Below are positions 1-7,888 of a stretch of 64,000 bases of DNA, in pieces. The stretch spans positions 992,001 to 1,056,000 of the forward strand of contig NZ_JAIRDQ010000001.1 in assembly GCF_021458635.1 (NCBI RefSeq). The letters run 5' to 3'. Under the pieces are notes generated by a model, which had not been told where the DNA came from, did not search any database, and worked only from the letters and a program-made list of their open reading frames with translations. A program made the position numbers and the translations under genes. Source of the stretch: Bradyrhizobium monzae. GTDB taxonomy: Bacteria > Pseudomonadota > Alphaproteobacteria > Rhizobiales > Xanthobacteraceae. The stretch's first letter is position 1; every line of letters starts with the position of its first letter.

Positions 1-1694
1 ACATTGGACTCGATGCCGATGTTGTTGGTCGCGAGCGCGTCCTGGATGCGCTGCGCGTCCACGCCCCAGCCCGACTGGATCGCGATGTATTGCGTGCCGT
101 CGATCTCATAGGACATCGGCATGCCCATGATGCCGGAGTTGGTCTTCTGCTCCCATAACACCTCGCCCGTCTTGGCGTTGAAGGCGCGGAAGTTGCGGTC
201 GTTGGTGCCGCCGGCGAAGACGAGATCACCCGCGGTCGCCGTCACCGAGCCGAACAGCTGCGACTTCGGGAAGTTGTGTTGCCAGACCTTCTTGCCCGTG
301 GCGGGATCCCAGGCCTGAAGCTCGCCGAAATGATCCGCGCCGGGCTTCGCCTTCAACCCGATGTCCTCCGGCTTGGTGCCGAGCCAGAGCTCGCCTGGCT
401 TGAGCGCGATTTTCTCGCCGGTAAAGCCGCCGCAGAAGTTCTCGTTCGCGGGCACGTAAACGAGGCCGGTCTTCTGGCTATAGGCCGCCGACGGCCAATC
501 CTTGCCGCCCCACAGTGACGGACAGAACTCGACGCGCTTGCCGACCACCGGCTTATGCGCGGGATCGAGGATCGGCTTGCCGTTCTCGTCGATGCCCTTC
601 CAGACGTCGGTCGAGACGAACGGCCAGCCGGCGATGTAGTTGATCTTGGTCGGCGTGCGCTCGAGCACCCAGAAGATCGCGTCGCGGCCAGGATGGACCA
701 GGCTCTTGATGCTGCGGCCATCACGCTGGAGGTCGATCAACATCGGCGCGTCGACCTCGTCCCAGTCCCATGAATCGTTCTGGTGGTACTGATGATAAGT
801 CTTGATCTTGCCGTTGCCTGGATCGAGCGCGAGCACCGACGACGTGTAGAGATTGTCGCCGGGATGCATCTCACCGGGCCACGGAGCGGCATTGCCGACG
901 CCCCAATAAACCGTCTTGGTATCCTTGTCGTAGGTCCCGGTCATCCAGGCCGAGCCTCCGCCGTTCTTCCAGTCGTCGCCCTGCCAGGTATCGTGACCGG
1001 GTTCGCCTTCGCCGGGAATGGTGAAGGTTCGCCACAGCTCCTTGCCGTCCTTGGCATCATAGGCGGCGACATAGCCGCGCACGCCGAACTCGCCGCCGGA
1101 GCCGCCGACGATGACCTTGCCGTCGACGATCAACGGCATCAGGGTCATGTACTGGCCCTTCTTGTAATCCTGCACCTTGGTGTCCCACACCACCTTGCCG
1201 GTCTTGGCGTCGAGCGCGACGACATGGTCGTCGGTGGTGGCGAGATAGAGCTTGTCCTCCCACAGGCCGACGCCGCGACTGGTCGGATGCAGCTGGAACA
1301 GATCGTCGGGGAGCTGCCGCTTGTAGCGCCAGTATTCATCGCCGGTTTTCGCGTTTAGCGCGATCACCTGCCCCATCGGTGTCGCCACAAACATCACGCC
1401 ATTGTTGACGATCGGCGGCGCCTCGTGGCCTTCGACCACGCCGGTTGCAAACGTCCAGACCGGCGTGAGATCCTTGACGTTGGAGGTGTTGATCTGGTCG
1501 AGCGGGCTATAACCCTGCCCGTCATAGGTGCGCCGGTAGAGCATCCAGTTACCCGGTTCCGGATTCTCAAGGCGCTGCTGGGTGACTGGCGCATAGCTCT
1601 CGATTGGGCCGGCGATCGCGGCGGTCGATGCGACACACGTGAAGGCGACGAAGCCGGACAACAGTAATTGCTTCCTGGACGTACAGGTTTTCAT
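1..1694 (-). CDS. PQQ-dependent alcohol dehydrogenase, lanthanide type (3' end outside window)
   Basis: This encodes a periplasmic quinoprotein that oxidises an alcohol with PQQ and passes electrons to a c-type cytochrome. About 564 residues are visible and the C-terminus runs off the left edge. Residues 1-28 form a signal peptide. The beta-propeller motifs of the methanol/ethanol dehydrogenase family are present: GGSGGEFG with the metal-ligand Glu, GNAAPW with the ligand Asn, and WDWDE with the catalytic Asp at about residue 310. The residue two positions later (about 312) is also Asp, which in the XoxF/ExaF/PedH clades marks lanthanide use; calcium enzymes have Ala or Ser there. The usual adjacent Cys-Cys pair next to PQQ is missing; the equivalent stretch reads LFQLHPTSRG. 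The start ATG follows a GGGGAA ribosome site. A Rieske gene lies 111 bases upstream on the same strand. The substrate cannot be read from the sequence. Confidence 0.9.
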   Translation of the reverse strand, partial: MKTCTSRKQLLLSGFVAFTCVASTAAIAGPIESYAPVTQQRLENPEPGNWMLYRRTYDGQGYSPLDQINTSNVKDLTPVWTFATGVVEGHEAPPIVNNGVMFVATPMGQVIALNAKTGDEYWRYKRQLPDDLFQLHPTSRGVGLWEDKLYLATTDDHVVALDAKTGKVVWDTKVQDYKKGQYMTLMPLIVDGKVIVGGSGGEFGVRGYVAAYDAKDGKELWRTFTIPGEGEPGHDTWQGDDWKNGGGSAWMTGTYDKDTKTVYWGVGNAAPWPGEMHPGDNLYTSSVLALDPGNGKIKTYHQYHQNDSWDWDEVDAPMLIDLQRDGRSIKSLVHPGRDAIFWVLERTPTKINYIAGWPFVSTDVWKGIDENGKPILDPAHKPVVGKRVEFCPSLWGGKDWPSAAYSQKTGLVYVPANENFCGGFTGEKIALKPGELWLGTKPEDIGLKAKPGADHFGELQAWDPATGKKVWQHNFPKSQLFGSVTATAGDLVFAGGTNDRNFRAFNAKTGEVLWEQKTNSGIMGMPMSYEIDGTQYIAIQSGWGVDAQRIQDALATNNIGIESN

Positions 1695-1754
1695 GGACGT
1701 TCCCCTTTTTCATCCGTTTGAATTCTTTTTGAGTTCTTGTCGTTCGTCCCGACG

Positions 1755-1770
1755 TCCGCCCTTCGGCGGA
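1755..1770 (-). other. Hairpin between the Rieske and PQQ-dehydrogenase genes
   Basis: TCCGCC, a four-base loop and GGCGGA form a perfect 6-bp stem in the 111-base gap between the two minus-strand genes. No T-run follows in the direction of transcription, so it could be a weak terminator, an mRNA-stabilising hairpin or chance in GC-rich DNA. Confidence 0.35.
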
Positions 1771-1805
1771 TGCGGCCTCTCGCGACGCGGGCACATACCG
1801 CACCG

Positions 1806-2459
1806 TCATCCCTGCTGCGCGCCACCTACCTTTCCGATGAATCCGCCTGCGACGCTGAGCGAACCGTCAGCGAGCGCCAGCGGCAGCGCGGCAAGGCGCC
1901 GCGGCGCCGGCCCAAACACCACCTGCGCGCCTTCGCGTGGATCGTATTCGGAGTTGTGGCACATGCACTTGAGCACCTCCTTGTCGCCGACGTCGCTCTT
2001 GACCCAGGCGGTGACAGGACAGCCGGCATGGGAGCAGATCGCCGAATAGGCCAGGATGCCGTCGACGGCACGCGCGCGCGTCTGCTCGTCGAGCTCGGCG
2101 GGATCGAGGTTGATGATCAGGATCTCGTTGAGCCGCGAGGCGCTACGCACGACCGATGTCTTGGGATCCTGCGGCCAGGCATGGACAGGCGGCCCGCCGC
2201 GCGGAAGATCAGCCGCTTTGATCAGCTTTCCTTCGCTGTCGCCTTCGGAGAAGACGAGAAGATCGCCCTTCTGCGGACGTTCGTCAGAGCCGCGCGGATC
2301 TTCGCCGGCACGCGCCTGCGCAGAACAGCCAAGGCAGGCAGTGGTGGCGAGCGCAGCGAGCAGCAGCGTTCGCCGCGTTTGCTCCGCGCCCGCGTCGGCT
2401 TGGGACTCCCCAATAATCTCGGAGAATGAAGACGGAGTGTTGAACGATGTGCGCGACAT
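1806..2459 (-). CDS. Rieske [2Fe-2S] protein, exported
   Basis: This is a 217-residue Rieske iron-sulphur protein. The cluster motifs are CSHAGC (C142, H144, C147) and CMCHNS (C165, C167, H168); C142/H144 and C165/H168 would hold the cluster and C147/C167 would form the disulfide seen in high-potential bc1-type Rieske domains. The N-terminus has Gln-Thr-Arg-Arg-Thr followed by a hydrophobic stretch (about residues 29-47), consistent with Tat export or a membrane anchor. The start ATG at 2459 was chosen over an upstream in-frame TTG at 2480. No cytochrome b or c gene is adjacent, so it is not part of a visible bc1 operon. It probably serves a periplasmic electron-transfer chain, perhaps together with the downstream PQQ dehydrogenase, but that link is inferred from position only. 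Confidence 0.88.
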   Translation of the reverse strand: MSRTSFNTPSSFSEIIGESQADAGAEQTRRTLLLAALATTACLGCSAQARAGEDPRGSDERPQKGDLLVFSEGDSEGKLIKAADLPRGGPPVHAWPQDPKTSVVRSASRLNEILIINLDPAELDEQTRARAVDGILAYSAICSHAGCPVTAWVKSDVGDKEVLKCMCHNSEYDPREGAQVVFGPAPRRLAALPLALADGSLSVAGGFIGKVGGAQQG

Positions 2460-2723
2460 GCACGTTAGCAGGCGCTGCAAGTCAGCCGAAATGAAGGCGC
2501 AGATTTGGCGCCGCAGTGCACCAATATGACCTTACTCGCTTTGATTGAACACGATTGCGCGCATTCAAACGCTTTTTTGTGATTTCAACGTCATGCCGCG
2601 CGAGCCGCATGATGATTTTGCAGATCAGGCCGATGATGTCGGAATTGGTGCAACGCGCTATCGGCCGCGCAACGCAACCGCAAGGCGATTCAACTGCACG
2701 TTTTGCAAGCAGGCCTGTCGTGT

Positions 2724-3188
2724 TCAGGATCGCAGCACGTGACGCGGCGCGGCGATGCGGCCGGCAATGGTGGCCGACGCCATCTCAAAGCTGTCGGCGA
2801 TGCGACGCGCCCTGTCGATAATGAGTGCGGCGGCCGGCGGCGGACAGACTTCGCGCGCCGTCTGTTCGAACAGATCGAGCCAACGGTCGAAATGATCGCC
2901 GACCAGGCTGAGCGGCATATGTGCCCGCATCGGCGAGCCGTGGTACCGCCCGCTCATCAGCACCACCGACGACCAGAAGCCCCTGAGCTTGGCGAGGTGC
3001 TCGTCCCAATCCTGCACGATCGCGAACACCGGTCCGAGCAGCGCATCCTCGCGGACGCGTCCGTAGAAACGGGTGACAAGTTCCCCGATCATCTCCTCGG
3101 TGATCCCGGTGCGCTCGATCGCATCCTGGGTCAGCAGGTTCCGCCGTTCGGCCGCAGCTTCCCGCTCGGCCTTCAGTCGATCAGACAT
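2724..3188 (-). CDS. Group III truncated haemoglobin
   Basis: This is a 154-residue globin of the TrHb3 family, the size expected. The typical TRFYGRVREDALLGPVF motif (B helix and CD region) is followed by a tryptophan-rich helix and the proximal-His helix SLVGDHFDRWLDLF. These proteins bind O2 or NO at a single haem and are linked to microaerobic or nitrosative stress, but their exact role is poorly defined. The ATG at 3188 is preceded by GAAGGA. An in-frame extension upstream has no globin character and is not used. It lies in the same direction as the downstream exported redox genes but is separated from them by 264 bases, so co-transcription is doubtful. Confidence 0.88.
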   Translation of the reverse strand: MSDRLKAEREAAAERRNLLTQDAIERTGITEEMIGELVTRFYGRVREDALLGPVFAIVQDWDEHLAKLRGFWSSVVLMSGRYHGSPMRAHMPLSLVGDHFDRWLDLFEQTAREVCPPPAAALIIDRARRIADSFEMASATIAGRIAAPRHVLRS

Positions 3189-3291
3189 ATCCTTCGTTTT
3201 CCGTTCAATTGTTCCCGCGGAGCCGCCCGTTCGACATCGTCGGGCCAATTGCGCTCGGCGTCTTTGTCGCAGCGCAAATTGCGGGATCGAA

Positions 3292-3315
3292 CGGCGGGTG
3301 TCGGAGCACCCGCCG
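3292..3315 (-). terminator. Hairpin downstream of the 3-hydroxybutyryl-CoA dehydrogenase gene
   Basis: CGGCGGGTG and CACCCGCCG form a 9-bp perfect stem with a 6-base loop, 12 bases past the stop codon of the minus-strand gene. Only a short TT follows the stem, so termination would rest on stem strength. Confidence 0.6.
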
Positions 3316-3327
3316 CCCGCGCCGAGA

Positions 3328-4179
3328 TCAGGCGCCGTATGTATAAAAGCCCTGCCCGGTCTTGCGGCCGAGATGGCCGGCATCGACCATTTCCTTGAGC
3401 AAGGGGGCCGGACGGTATTTGGGGTCGTTGAAGCCTTTATAAAAGACCTCCATCACCGAGAGCATGGTGTCGAGGCCGACCAGATCGGCCAGCGCCAGCG
3501 GCCCGATCGGATGGTTGCAGCCGAGCTTCATGCCGGCGTCGATTTCTTCCGCGGTCGCGATCCCCTCCTGGAGCGCGAAGATCGCCTCGTTGATCATCGG
3601 GCACAGGATGCGGTTGACGGCGAAGCCGGGGCTGTTCTTGGCGGTGATTGCCACCTTGCCGACGCGCTGGGCGAAATCGAGCGCCTTGGCGTGGGTGTCG
3701 TCCGAGGTCTGCAAGCCACGGATGAGCTCCAGCAGCGCCATCACCGGAACCGGGTTGAAGAAGTGCATGCCGATGAAGCGATCGGGACGATCGGTCGCCG
3801 CGGCAAGCTTGGTGATCGAGATCGACGAGGTGTTGGTGGCAAGCAGCGTGCGCGGCGATAGCGTGGCGCAGAGATCTTTCAGGATCTTGACCTTGAGCTC
3901 CTCGTTCTCGGTGGCGGCCTCGATGACGAGATCGCAATCGGCAAGCTTGGCACGGTCCGTTGTGCCGGTGATGCGCTTGAGCGTCGCCTCGCGATCGGCC
4001 GCCGACATCTTCTCCTTCTTGACCAGGCGCTCGAGGCTGCCGCCGACGGTCGAGATGCCGCGGTTCACCGCGGCATCGGAGATGTCGACCATCACAACCG
4101 AAAGCCCGGCTGCGGCGCAGATCTGGGCGATGCCGTTGCCCATGGTCCCTGCTCCGATGATGCCAACGATATTGATCAT
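3328..4179 (-). CDS. 3-hydroxybutyryl-CoA dehydrogenase
   Basis: This 283-residue cytosolic enzyme oxidises 3-hydroxyacyl-CoA to 3-ketoacyl-CoA with NAD(P), for short-chain fatty acid, PHB or phenylacetate metabolism. The Rossmann GAGTMG motif is at residues 9-14. NTSSI, the catalytic-His segment [12 protein letters not shown], the conserved [10 protein letters not shown] and the C-terminal [11 protein letters not shown] follow in the order usual for the family. The start at 4179 has a GAGAAGGA ribosome site; longer in-frame versions read into unrelated sequence. It appears monocistronic, with a strong hairpin after its stop codon. Hbd and PaaH-type paralogues cannot be told apart here. Confidence 0.93.
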   Translation of the reverse strand: MINIVGIIGAGTMGNGIAQICAAAGLSVVMVDISDAAVNRGISTVGGSLERLVKKEKMSAADREATLKRITGTTDRAKLADCDLVIEAATENEELKVKILKDLCATLSPRTLLATNTSSISITKLAAATDRPDRFIGMHFFNPVPVMALLELIRGLQTSDDTHAKALDFAQRVGKVAITAKNSPGFAVNRILCPMINEAIFALQEGIATAEEIDAGMKLGCNHPIGPLALADLVGLDTMLSVMEVFYKGFNDPKYRPAPLLKEMVDAGHLGRKTGQGFYTYGA

Positions 4180-4339
4180 AGAATGACGTCCTTCTCGTTG
4201 AGCGAGCCCGGCCTCTGCGGCGACGCGCCCGGTTTGACCTGAATTTCGAGCCGCGGCGCCTGAGTGCTGCGCCGCATCCAGGCTCTTCCTTAAAGCATCC
4301 GTGGCGAGAATAAAGTCGCCTTTCCGCTCGCAATAGGCA

Positions 4340-4790
4340 TGATTTCGCGGTCTCGCGACCTTTTCGGCCCGAGTCTTGCGGCTCGTTCCGCCCCCGGGAA
4401 TGCCGAGGGCGCAGGGAAGGCCGGGCGCCGGCTGGCACCCGCGGTTCGCTGTGCGTGTGTAGCGCAAAAGGACGCTGCACAGCGACGTACAGGGCAGCCA
4501 GGACATCCCGACCTTCCCTGCGCGAGTGGTTTGACGGCTTATGCCGTGCCCTCCCCGGAGCCGAATTCCCTTGGCCTCCGTCGCCTTGCGAAAAGTTGAC
4601 GGCGAGGGGCCGGTTGGCCCGCTGCCGCCTTCCGCAAGGCTTGACTGTAGCGACGACAGTCAGGACCACACGGTTTTGCCGTACGCAACGCGCGTCGTTC
4701 GTCACACGCAGCCAGGTGCTCACGAGGTTCGGCTCAATCCTCCGCTCGCCCTGCTCCCGACCCTTACGTGTCGACGCGCCCGCGTCCACC
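4340..4790. repeat. Dispersed Bradyrhizobiaceae-type repeat, non-coding
   Basis: This roughly 450-base stretch matches, from memory, a sequence scattered through Bradyrhizobium and Rhodopseudomonas genomes that is often mis-annotated as short proteins. On the minus strand it reads from GGGTCGGGAGCAGGGCGAG near 4770 through GCCTTGCGGAAGGCGGCAG near 4635 to GGCTTATGCCGTCAAACC near 4530 and then the G/C-rich GGCGCAGGG-like end. Open frames exist on both strands but none has an ordinary protein composition or a good ribosome site. It sits between the 3-hydroxybutyryl-CoA dehydrogenase and NRAMP genes. The ends are approximate. A genome-wide copy count would settle its nature. Confidence 0.55.
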
Positions 4791-5147
4791 GCAACTCACC
4801 CACGTACCGGACGACTCGCGATCCGTCCCTCGTGCCGGGTGAGGTGACACGACACATACGCTAATTCCGAATTTCGGTAAAGCGAAATATTTTTGCGATA
4901 TCGGATTGACAATCGAGTCCTCGCTGTCGGCAGACGTGTTTCGCCCGTCGTCGGACGAAATGCCGCATTTGCGGGAGGGCGGCCAGCTCGCAGCCGAATT
5001 GCTCGCCACACTTTGCGCCGGGGGCAATTCTCCACTGTTCGACGACTTTGCGATCGATAGGGAGGCTTGAGCCACCACGGCGTCCGCATTTGGAACTTCA
5101 CGCCGCATTGCTCGGTTGTAGCGCACGGGTGGAGCTGAGGAATAGCA
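4791..5147. other. Gene-free stretch upstream of the NRAMP transporter
   Basis: No convincing gene is visible. The stretch holds a small inverted repeat CCGAA-T-TTCGG at 4867-4877, an AT-rich patch at about 4880-4905 and a possible -35 TTGACA at 4906-4911 without a good -10. These could belong to the NRAMP promoter, but the TTGACA lies more than 230 bases from its start codon. Confidence 0.4.
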
Positions 5148-6458
5148 ATGGACATGTCGGCGCTCGAGCCAAAGGCGCAAAAGCGCGGCGCTTTTCGCTT
5201 GCGGAATTTCTTTTCCACGCTCGGGCCGGGGCTGATCACCGGCGCTTCGGACGATGACCCTTCGGGGATCGGCACCTACAGTCAGGCCGGCGCGCAACTC
5301 GGCTTCGGCATCGGCTGGACGATGCTGCTCACCTATCCGCTCATGACGGCTATCCAGGAGATCTCGGCTCGGATCGGGCGCGTCACGGGCCACGGCATTG
5401 CCGGCAATGTCTGCCGCAATTTCGGCCCTGTCTATATCTGGAGCCTCGTCCTCCTGCTGTTCGTCGCCAACACCATCAATATCGCCGCCGACCTCGGCGC
5501 GATGGCGGATGCCCTCAAGCTCCTGATCGGCGGCCCTGGCATCGCCTATGTCGTGATTTTCGGTGGCGTCTCGGTGCTTGCCCAGATTTTCTTCAACTAC
5601 GACCGCTACGTCGCCGTGCTGAAATGGCTGACACTCAGCCTGTTTGCCTATGTCATAGCGCTGGCCGTCGTGAGGGTCCCCTGGACCGAGGCACTGAAGG
5701 GCCTCCTCATTCCGCAAGTGAGCTGGAACGCCGCGTTCCTCACCACGCTCGTCGCCATTCTCGGCACAACGATCTCGCCATATCTCTTCATCTGGCAGTC
5801 CTCGCAGGAAGCCGAAGAACAGCGGATCGACGACGAGAAGGCTCCGCTGAAGAAGGACAGTTCGACGGCACGCGCGGAATTCCGCCGGATCCAGCTCGAT
5901 ACCCTGATCGGCATGGCGTTCTCAAACCTGATCGCAATCTCGATCATCATCACCACGGCCACCACCCTGCATGCGCAAGGAAAGACCGACATCCAAAGCT
6001 CGGCGCAGGCCGCGGAGGCGCTGAAGCCGATCGCCGGTCCCTTCGCCGAGCTCATTTTCGCGCTCGGCATCATCGGCACCGGTCTGCTCGCAATTCCCGT
6101 GCTCGCGGGCTCGACGGCCTACGCCATCGGCGAAGGCCGCCGCTGGAAGGTCGGCCTTTCGCGCAAGCCCAAGGAGGCGATCGCCTTCTATACGGTGCTT
6201 GGTCTCTCCGGCCTTTGCGGCATCGGATTGAATTTTACGCCGATCGATCCGATCAAGGCGCTATATTGGAGCGCGGTCGTCAATGGCGTGCTTGCAGCAC
6301 CGGTCATGGTGATCCTGATGCTGCTGGTCCGGCGGCCGAAGGTGATGGGCAAACTCGTAGTCACCGGTCCGCTCTATTGGCTGGGCTGGGTCTCGACGAT
6401 CGCCATGGCCTTCTGCATCGTCGGGATGGTCGCCACCATGTTCATGGGCGCGTCCTGA
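5148..6458 (+). CDS. NRAMP-family divalent metal transporter, atypical clade
   Basis: This 436-residue inner-membrane protein has about 11 hydrophobic segments and the NRAMP fold signature. TM1 carries ASDDDPSGIGTYSQAG (D37-P38-S39-G40) where classical MntH/NRAMP has DPGN. The TM6 helix break reads ILGTTISPYLF where classical members have the MPH motif, so the soft-metal-binding Met and the His are both absent. This variant is common among bacterial proteins labelled NRAMP, but its substrate is uncertain; manganese or iron should not be assumed. A charged loop (about residues 224-246, RIDDEKAPLKKD) follows TM6. The ATG at 5148 has a GAGG site seven bases upstream. It appears monocistronic. 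Confidence 0.88.
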   Translation: MDMSALEPKAQKRGAFRLRNFFSTLGPGLITGASDDDPSGIGTYSQAGAQLGFGIGWTMLLTYPLMTAIQEISARIGRVTGHGIAGNVCRNFGPVYIWSLVLLLFVANTINIAADLGAMADALKLLIGGPGIAYVVIFGGVSVLAQIFFNYDRYVAVLKWLTLSLFAYVIALAVVRVPWTEALKGLLIPQVSWNAAFLTTLVAILGTTISPYLFIWQSSQEAEEQRIDDEKAPLKKDSSTARAEFRRIQLDTLIGMAFSNLIAISIIITTATTLHAQGKTDIQSSAQAAEALKPIAGPFAELIFALGIIGTGLLAIPVLAGSTAYAIGEGRRWKVGLSRKPKEAIAFYTVLGLSGLCGIGLNFTPIDPIKALYWSAVVNGVLAAPVMVILMLLVRRPKVMGKLVVTGPLYWLGWVSTIAMAFCIVGMVATMFMGAS

Positions 6459-6533
6459 AACCTCAGCGTCGTTCGCAGCCCGAACACCGATGCATTCCCG
6501 AGCGCGTTGCCGGCGAGCGGACCGGACGGGGGC

Positions 6534-6551
6534 GTGAGACTTTCTTCTCAC
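6534..6551 (+). terminator. Possible terminator after the NRAMP gene
   Basis: GTGAGA and TCTCAC form a 6-bp stem around a T-rich 6-base loop, 75 bases past the stop codon. The stem is weak and there is no T-tract. Confidence 0.3.
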
Positions 6552-6603
6552 CTACTGCTTCTCGAAATAGGCGAGACTAACGATACGATCACCCGGAACC
6601 GGG

Positions 6604-6639
6604 TTGACACGCGGCCAACATTTCAATAATCGTTGAAAT
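6604..6639 (+). promoter_or_regulatory. ars promoter and ArsR operator
   Basis: A -35 TTGACA lies at 6604-6609. The inverted repeat ATTTCAATAATCGTTGAAAT (ATTTCAA, six bases, TTGAAAT) lies at 6620-6639 and ends directly before the arsR ATG at 6640. A -10 element spaced 15-17 bases from the -35 would fall inside the left half of the repeat (AATAAT or TAATCG), so bound ArsR would cover the -10 and the start site. This is the usual autorepression arrangement for ArsR/SmtB regulators. Confidence 0.75.
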
Positions 6640-6984
6640 ATGGAAAAGACAGATGCCGTCACGGCGCTTGCGGCGCTGGCGCAGGACAGTCGTCTCGACG
6701 TGTTCCGCCTGCTGGTGCAGGCAGGCCCCGAAGGCATGGCTGCAGGTGCGATCGCGGAAACGCTGGATCTCGCACCAAACACGCTGACGTTTCACTTCGA
6801 CCGGCTACGGATGGCCGGTCTTGCCACGGTCCGACGCGAAGGCCGCTCGATGATCTATGCGGCGCGGTTCGAGACCATGAATGCGCTCGTCGGCTTCCTC
6901 ACCGAAAACTGCTGTGCCGGCGTATCGTGCGCGCCCACCCCGTCTTCGAAACCTGCGCGAAAGCGCGGCAAAATTTTGGCCTGA
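6640..6984 (+). CDS. arsR: ArsR-family arsenic-responsive repressor
   Basis: This 114-residue winged-helix protein has the ArsR HTH at about residues 35-60 (AIAETLDLAPNTLTFHFDRL) and the wing VRREGRSMIY. The C-terminal segment ENCCAGVSC supplies C91, C92 and C97. This resembles the As(III)-binding triad of Acidithiobacillus ferrooxidans ArsR (C95, C96, C102) rather than the plasmid R773 type with Cys in the recognition helix. The ATG immediately abuts the operator repeat and has no ribosome site, so a leaderless or near-leaderless mRNA is likely. It is first of four genes arsR-arsI-arsC-aqpS. Confidence 0.92.
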   Translation: MEKTDAVTALAALAQDSRLDVFRLLVQAGPEGMAAGAIAETLDLAPNTLTFHFDRLRMAGLATVRREGRSMIYAARFETMNALVGFLTENCCAGVSCAPTPSSKPARKRGKILA

Positions 6985-6995
6985 AAGGACAGAGC

Positions 6996-7466
6996 ATGAA
7001 ACGCCTGCACGTTCACGTGTCCGTCGACGATCTCTCCCGCTCCATCGGATTCTATTCGGCCCTGTTCGCAAGCGAGCCTTCGGTGGTGAAATCCGACTAC
7101 GCCAAATGGATGCTCGAAGACCCCCGCGTCAATTTCGCGATCTCGACGCGCGGACGCACGCCAGGCCTTGATCATCTCGGCATTCAGGTCGAGACCGGCG
7201 ACGAGTTGCAAGAGGTCTACGCGCGACTGCGCCAGGCCGGCGGCGATATCATTGAACAGGGGCAGACAGCCTGCTGCTACGCCAAGTCGGAAAAGTCCTG
7301 GATCGACGATCCCGCCGGCATCGCCTGGGAGACCTTTCACACCACCGGCGAGAGCACCGATTACGGCGACGGCAGCGGCGAGAACCGCGCGCGGGTTGCG
7401 CATGAGCAGGCGTCCGCCTGCTGCGCGCCGCAGGCCGCGCCAAAACCGTCACAAGCCTGCTGCTGA
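6996..7466 (+). CDS. arsI: ArsI/CadI-type C-As lyase (vicinal-oxygen-chelate dioxygenase)
   Basis: This 156-residue protein has the glyoxalase/dioxygenase fold. ArsI cleaves the C-As bond of trivalent methylated or aromatic arsenicals, giving As(III). The Fe(II) ligands are visible as H5, H60 and E112. The As(III)-binding vicinal pair is C93-C94 in the motif TACCYA, matching the spacing known for Thermomonospora ArsI. The tail after residue 115 is Cys-rich (ACCAPQ...SQACC), perhaps a second metalloid-binding site. The start at 6996 has an AAAGGA site. The stop is two bases from arsC. The cadmium-induced CadI homologues share the fold, so function rests on the Cys pair plus the ars context. 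Confidence 0.88.
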   Translation: MKRLHVHVSVDDLSRSIGFYSALFASEPSVVKSDYAKWMLEDPRVNFAISTRGRTPGLDHLGIQVETGDELQEVYARLRQAGGDIIEQGQTACCYAKSEKSWIDDPAGIAWETFHTTGESTDYGDGSGENRARVAHEQASACCAPQAAPKPSQACC

Positions 7467-7468
7467 AG

Positions 7469-7888
7469 ATGTCGGCGATGGATGCGATCATCTACCACAA
7501 TCCCGCCTGTGGCACCTCGCGCAACACGCTCGCCATGATCCGGCACGCCGGTATCGAGCCGCACGTGATCGAATATCTCAAGACGCCGCCGTCGCGGGCG
7601 TTGTTGCAGCAGCTTGCCGTACGCATGGGCCGTTCCGTGCGTGAGCTGCTGCGCGAGAAGGGCACGCCCTATGCCGAGCTTGGGCTCGACAACGCGGCCC
7701 AGACCGACGACCAGCTGCTGAACGCCATGATGGCGCATCCGATCCTGATCAACCGGCCGATCGTGGTCACGCCGAAGGGCGTAAAGCTCTGCCGGCCCTC
7801 CGAGCTGGTGCTGGACCTGCTGCCCGCGCAGCAGGGCGAGTTCGTCAAGGAAGACGGTGAGCACGTCCGGCTCGACCGCGGCGCCTGA
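7469..7888 (+). CDS. arsC: Arsenate reductase, glutaredoxin-coupled type
   Basis: This 139-residue cytosolic enzyme reduces As(V) to As(III). The catalytic Cys is C14 in HNPACGTSRNTL, the signature of the E. coli R773 ArsC family. Downstream LKTPPSR, REKGTPYAEL and the NRPIVVTPKGVKLCRPSE segment with its conserved Arg residues complete the fold. Its stop TGA (7886-7888) overlaps the aqpS ATG by one base, which argues for translational coupling. Confidence 0.93.
   Translation: MSAMDAIIYHNPACGTSRNTLAMIRHAGIEPHVIEYLKTPPSRALLQQLAVRMGRSVRELLREKGTPYAELGLDNAAQTDDQLLNAMMAHPILINRPIVVTPKGVKLCRPSELVLDLLPAQQGEFVKEDGEHVRLDRGA

Noticed and set aside
3437..4789. 450-codon minus-strand frame across the 3-hydroxybutyryl-CoA dehydrogenase gene and the repeat
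   Set aside because: It runs out of frame through the dehydrogenase gene and has the odd Arg/His/Gly composition of a shadow frame.
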